Assembly: GCA_016719225.1 (NCBI GenBank) | Contig: JADKAN010000001.1 | Coordinates: 682,001-746,000 of the forward strand | Source: Flavobacteriales bacterium | Lineage (GTDB): Bacteria > Bacteroidota > Bacteroidia > Flavobacteriales_F > PHOS-HE28 | DNA length: 64,000 nt | Reading direction: 5' to 3' | Notes under the pieces: generated by a model | The model's database searches: none | Seen by the model: the letters and a program-made list of their open reading frames with translations, nothing else | Told to the model about the DNA's origin: nothing | Part shown: one piece after another, positions 63,643-64,000 of the stretch | Numbering within the stretch: the first letter of the stretch is position 1 | Layout of the letters: every line of letters starts with the position of its first letter | Translations under genes and position numbers: made by a program

Positions 63643-64000
63643 ATGCGAGCGCTGACCATTCTCTCCGAACCGGCTTTCGGCCTTACGGTGCAGCGTCTTT
63701 GCCGCCAGTTGGTGGAAGACCGCGGCGACTTGGGCGAAACAGCATTGGTAGGACTTCATCCCCGCGGTGTCTTCTTCTCGCGTCGATTGCGCACGGAGTT
63801 AGCGCGCATGACCGGGAAGGCTGACATTACCTATGGGGAACTCGACATCACATTTCACCGTGACGATTTTCGCCAACGCCCGGTGAAAGCCGTTCCGGGT
63901 ACGACCTTGCTCAATTTCAGCGTTGACGACCGCCGTGTATTATTGATCGATGATGTGCTTTATACCGGCCGCACCATACGGGCCGGACTGGATGCCCTGA
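63643..64000 (+). CDS. pyrR: Bifunctional PyrR, partial at right edge
   Basis: A uracil phosphoribosyltransferase and pyrimidine-operon regulator. The first 119 codons are present: MRALTILSEPAFGLTVQRLCRQLVEDRG, then LVGLHPRGVFFSRRL, the HRDDFRQR segment that aligns with the YRDD motif, and the PRPP-binding loop VLLIDDVLYTGRTIRAG. The gene runs off the window. A TATCTTCG sequence at 63627-63634 may be a -7 element. Confidence 0.93.
   Translation, partial: MRALTILSEPAFGLTVQRLCRQLVEDRGDLGETALVGLHPRGVFFSRRLRTELARMTGKADITYGELDITFHRDDFRQRPVKAVPGTTLLNFSVDDRRVLLIDDVLYTGRTIRAGLDAL

Overview
This 64 kb window comes from the chromosome of a moderately GC-rich member of the Bacteroidota, most likely an uncultured Flavobacteriales-type bacterium. 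The signs are C-terminal type IX secretion (T9SS) sorting tails, Bacteroidota-only families (DUF5683, DUF4293, DUF4421, DUF3276, DUF4468), long Bacteroidota forms of NusB and Rho, S16 with an Ala/Glu tail, and several exact TAnnTTTG promoter -7 elements instead of strong Shine-Dalgarno sequences. I see no rRNA, tRNA, CRISPR array, insertion sequence, prophage or integrase. It reads as ordinary chromosomal backbone with a few secreted and signalling accessories.

Layout. 1-11.5 kb: tail of an outer-membrane barrel gene, a prolyl oligopeptidase lipoprotein, a TonB-dependent receptor broken by a stop codon and a frameshift, an HWE-type histidine kinase, a DUF4468-like secreted protein, an NYN-nuclease/cold-shock fusion, an overlapping receiver-receiver-kinase operon, a DUF486 membrane protein, a two-helix pore-like protein and a gamma-carbonic-anhydrase-like hexapeptide protein. 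11.7-16.6 kb: DUF47-PiT phosphate transport pair, recN and fabI. 16.8-26.3 kb, all on the minus strand: a T9SS cargo, a NUDIX hydrolase, a TPR-like lipoprotein, the DUF5683-dapB-lepB block with a second, coupled lepB, and a giant tricorn-like protease. 26.5-34.5 kb: mpl, a DUF4199-like protein, rho with a very long disordered insert, DUF4293, a YfcE-like phosphoesterase, and truA coupled to an ABC exporter. 34.7-47.2 kb: secreted esterase, trxA with a strong terminator, dnaE, a frameshifted osmC, a secreted PNGase F-like protein, an NTF2-like protein, a DUF4421 protein and an M1 aminopeptidase. 47.4-57.3 kb: rpsP, rimM, a TrmN6-like methyltransferase, a saccharopine dehydrogenase family enzyme, a universal stress protein with an ATA codon where ATG is expected, a YceI lipoprotein, two acyl-CoA enzymes, an endonuclease I/rhodanese pair and a Spy-like periplasmic protein. 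57.3-64 kb: DUF3276, a second ABC exporter, leucine dehydrogenase, then nusB-DUF1573-yajC-coaE-small membrane protein and the start of pyrR.

How the genes work together. Much of the window supports envelope building and export: two signal peptidases, YajC, Mpl, DapB, two exporters, and T9SS cargos with glycan, nucleic-acid, peptide or ester targets. The rest is translation and RNA work (S16, RimM, TrmN6, TruA, NusB, Rho, DUF3276, NYN-CSD) and signalling (two kinases, two stand-alone receivers). No clearly new multi-gene defence or mobile system is visible. The items most worth a second look are the stand-alone receiver/kinase operon with a degenerate ATP-lid, the NYN-CSD fusion, the pore-like protein with an altered filter, the 26-aspartate Rho insert, and the ATA start codon.
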